From positions 1 to 64,000 of the forward strand of contig JAPLOE010000213.1 in the NCBI GenBank assembly GCA_026692705.1: a DNA stretch of 64,000 nucleotides. The letters run 5' to 3'. Under the pieces are notes generated by a model. It was not told the DNA's origin, did not search any database, and saw only the letters and a list, made by a program, of their open reading frames with translations. This stretch comes from Planctomycetota bacterium. GTDB lineage: Bacteria; Planctomycetota; UBA1135; GCA-002686595. Below are positions 62,643-64,000 of the stretch, piece after piece; positions within the stretch are counted from its first letter, which is position 1, and every line of letters starts with the position of its first letter. Position numbers and translations under genes: made by a program.

Positions 62643-64000
62643 ATGAAATTCACCGAGAAACGCCTGTGGATCGTGCTGTGCTTGGTCGTCGGGCTCGGCT
62701 TCTTCCTGCTCGGCTTCGGCGGCCGCGAGATCTACCGCCAGGCGCCGCCGCTGCCTGAGCGCGTCGTCACGGAGTCGGGTCAGGTCCTCGCGACGCGCGA
62801 GCAGATCCTCGACGGCCAGCAGGTCTGGCAGTCGATCGGCGGCCAGCAGATCGGCTCGATCTGGGGCCACGGCAGCTACCAGGCGCCGGACTGGTCCGCG
62901 GACTGGCTGCACCGCGAGTGCGTCGCGCTGCTCGACCTTTGGAGCCGCAACGAACACGGCAAGCCCTACGCCGAGCTCGATGCAGCGACGAAGGGTGCGC
63001 TCGATGCGCGCCTGGTGCGCGAGATGCGCACGAACCGCTACGACGCCGCGAGCGGCACGCTGGTGCTGAGCGACGCGCGCGCGGCGGCGCGAACGGAAGT
63101 CGCGCAGCACTACAAGGCGCTCTTCGGCGGCGACGAGTCGCTCGCGAGCCTGCGCGAGGACTACGCGCTGCAGGACGACGCGCTCACCGACGCGGTCGAG
63201 CTCGAGCGGCTGGCGACGTTCTTCGGCTGGACGGCCTGGTCCTGCACGACCGAACGCCCCGGCGAAAACTACACGTACACCAACAACTGGCCGCACGAGC
63301 CGCTCGTCGCCAACGTGCCGACCTCGTCGAACGTGCTGTGGTCGATGCTCTCGATCGTGGCGCTGCTCGCGGGCATCGGCGGCATGGTGTGGTTCCTCGC
63401 GAGCCGCGGCCGCGAGGAAGAGGACCCGCCGGCGCCGGCGCGCGACCCGCTCTCGGGCCTCGTGCTCACGCCCTCGATGCGCGCCGTCGGCAAGTACATC
63501 GGCGTCGCCGTCGCGCTCTTCTGCGTGCAGGTCGTGCTCGGCGCCGTCACCGCGCATTACACCGTCGAAGGCGAGGCCTTCTTCGGCTTCCCGCTCGCGA
63601 AGTGGCTGCCTTACGTGACGAGCCGCACGTGGCACATCCAGACCGGCGTGTTCTGGATCGCGACCGCGTTCCTCGCGACGGGCCTGTTCTTCGCGCCCGT
63701 GATCGGCGGCCGCGAGCCCAAGGGCCAGCGCCTCGGCGTGCACCTGCTGCTCGCCGCGTTGTTCCTCGTCGTCGGCGGCTCGCTGACCGGCGAATGGCTG
63801 TCGGTCGAGCGCAAGCTCGGCCTCGACGCCTCCTTCTGGTTCGGCCATCAGGGCTACGAGTACGTCGACCTCGGCCGCGTGTGGCAGATCGCGCTCTTCG
63901 GCGGCCTGCTCGGCTGGCTGTTCCTGATGCTGCGCGCGCTCGCGCCCGCGCTGAAGAAGGGCGCCGCCAACCGCAGCTTGATCGGGCTCTTCACGCTCTC
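62643..64000 (+). CDS. norZ: Quinol-dependent nitric oxide reductase (qNOR), N-terminal part (partial)
   Basis: The gene runs off the window after 452 codons; a full qNOR has about 750-780. The N-terminal helix (L-W-I-V-L-C-L-V-V-G-L-G-F-F-L) is followed by the periplasmic cytochrome-c-like domain without a C-x-x-C-H motif. It has G-Q-Q-V-W-Q-S-I-G-G-Q-Q-I-G-S-I-W-G-H-G and the F-F-G-W-T-A-W motif. The catalytic subunit helices begin near residue 220, with W-H-I-Q-T-G-V-F-W-I carrying the low-spin haem His. The enzyme reduces 2 NO to N2O with quinol electrons in the inner membrane. It is in the same sigma-54-driven operon as the RIC gene. Confidence 0.92.
   Translation, partial: MKFTEKRLWIVLCLVVGLGFFLLGFGGREIYRQAPPLPERVVTESGQVLATREQILDGQQVWQSIGGQQIGSIWGHGSYQAPDWSADWLHRECVALLDLWSRNEHGKPYAELDAATKGALDARLVREMRTNRYDAASGTLVLSDARAAARTEVAQHYKALFGGDESLASLREDYALQDDALTDAVELERLATFFGWTAWSCTTERPGENYTYTNNWPHEPLVANVPTSSNVLWSMLSIVALLAGIGGMVWFLASRGREEEDPPAPARDPLSGLVLTPSMRAVGKYIGVAVALFCVQVVLGAVTAHYTVEGEAFFGFPLAKWLPYVTSRTWHIQTGVFWIATAFLATGLFFAPVIGGREPKGQRLGVHLLLAALFLVVGGSLTGEWLSVERKLGLDASFWFGHQGYEYVDLGRVWQIALFGGLLGWLFLMLRALAPALKKGAANRSLIGLFTL

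Overview
The window is a very GC-rich (about 70% by eye), gene-dense bacterial chromosome segment. It looks like Planctomycetota, most likely a deep, little-cultured lineage. The evidence is the many Sec lipoproteins, the secreted proteins sharing a C-terminal module with a Q-x-W-F-R-D ... N-L-S ending, a DUF6288-type protein, an ECF sigma factor fused to a membrane-anchored extension, GH95/sialidase/M60 enzymes, and many NtrC-type regulators. The taxonomic call is an inference from protein style; there is no rRNA in the window. I see no tRNA, CRISPR array, intact insertion sequence or prophage.

Layout. (1) 1-11.3 kb: glycan and surface-polymer foraging genes (sugar-permease tail, CutC family, M60-like metallopeptidase, extradiol-dioxygenase-like enzyme, GH95 alpha-L-fucosidase with an overlapping L-rhamnose/L-fucose-type mutarotase, sialidase-like BNR protein, MFS transporter, SASA esterase). 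Small DUF4190/DUF2752 membrane proteins and an AlkD-like protein lie among them. (2) 11.3-24.6 kb: DUF6288 protein, a hairpin-rich stretch leading into an orphan 92-aa integrase-arm-like ORF, a secreted protein followed by a clear intrinsic terminator, PAC2 protein, Na+/H+ antiporter, M49 dipeptidyl peptidase, lipoprotein, and ABC-F ATPase. (3) 24.7-35.6 kb: two divergent, tightly overlapping operons. The minus-strand one encodes MMPL exporter, FAD oxidoreductase, anchored protein, histidine kinase and sigma-54 response regulator. The plus-strand one encodes YceI protein, lipoprotein, UbiG-like methyltransferase, ICMT-like methyltransferase and a type III polyketide synthase interrupted by one in-frame TAG. 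A near-perfect sigma-54 promoter lies in front of the plus-strand operon. Together this looks like a two-component-controlled phenolic or isoprenoid lipid pathway similar in logic to srsABC of Streptomyces.

(4) 35.6-42 kb: class IV aminotransferase and membrane dipeptidase sharing a 25-bp symmetric promoter, a di-haem cytochrome, a PAS/sigma-54 activator and a LamG protein with the shared C-terminal module. (5) 42-51 kb: a sulfide-detoxification operon (metallo-beta-lactamase/rhodanese, split YeeE/YedE, TSUP exporter) that runs on into a complete RND efflux system. (6) 51-57.9 kb: a convergent heavy-metal RND system (His-rich protein, adaptor, CusA/CzcA-like pump, outer-membrane factor). (7) 58-64 kb: the ECF-sigma fusion, then a nitrosative-stress module (NorR-like activator divergent from RIC/YtfE and quinol nitric-oxide reductase) with a sigma-54 promoter and dyads between them.

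Two expression themes recur. Many genes seem to be leaderless, with a TAnnnT box ending 6-7 bases before the start codon. Operon members are usually coupled by 4-base start/stop overlaps (ATGA, GTGA, TTGA). These observations decided several start choices below.
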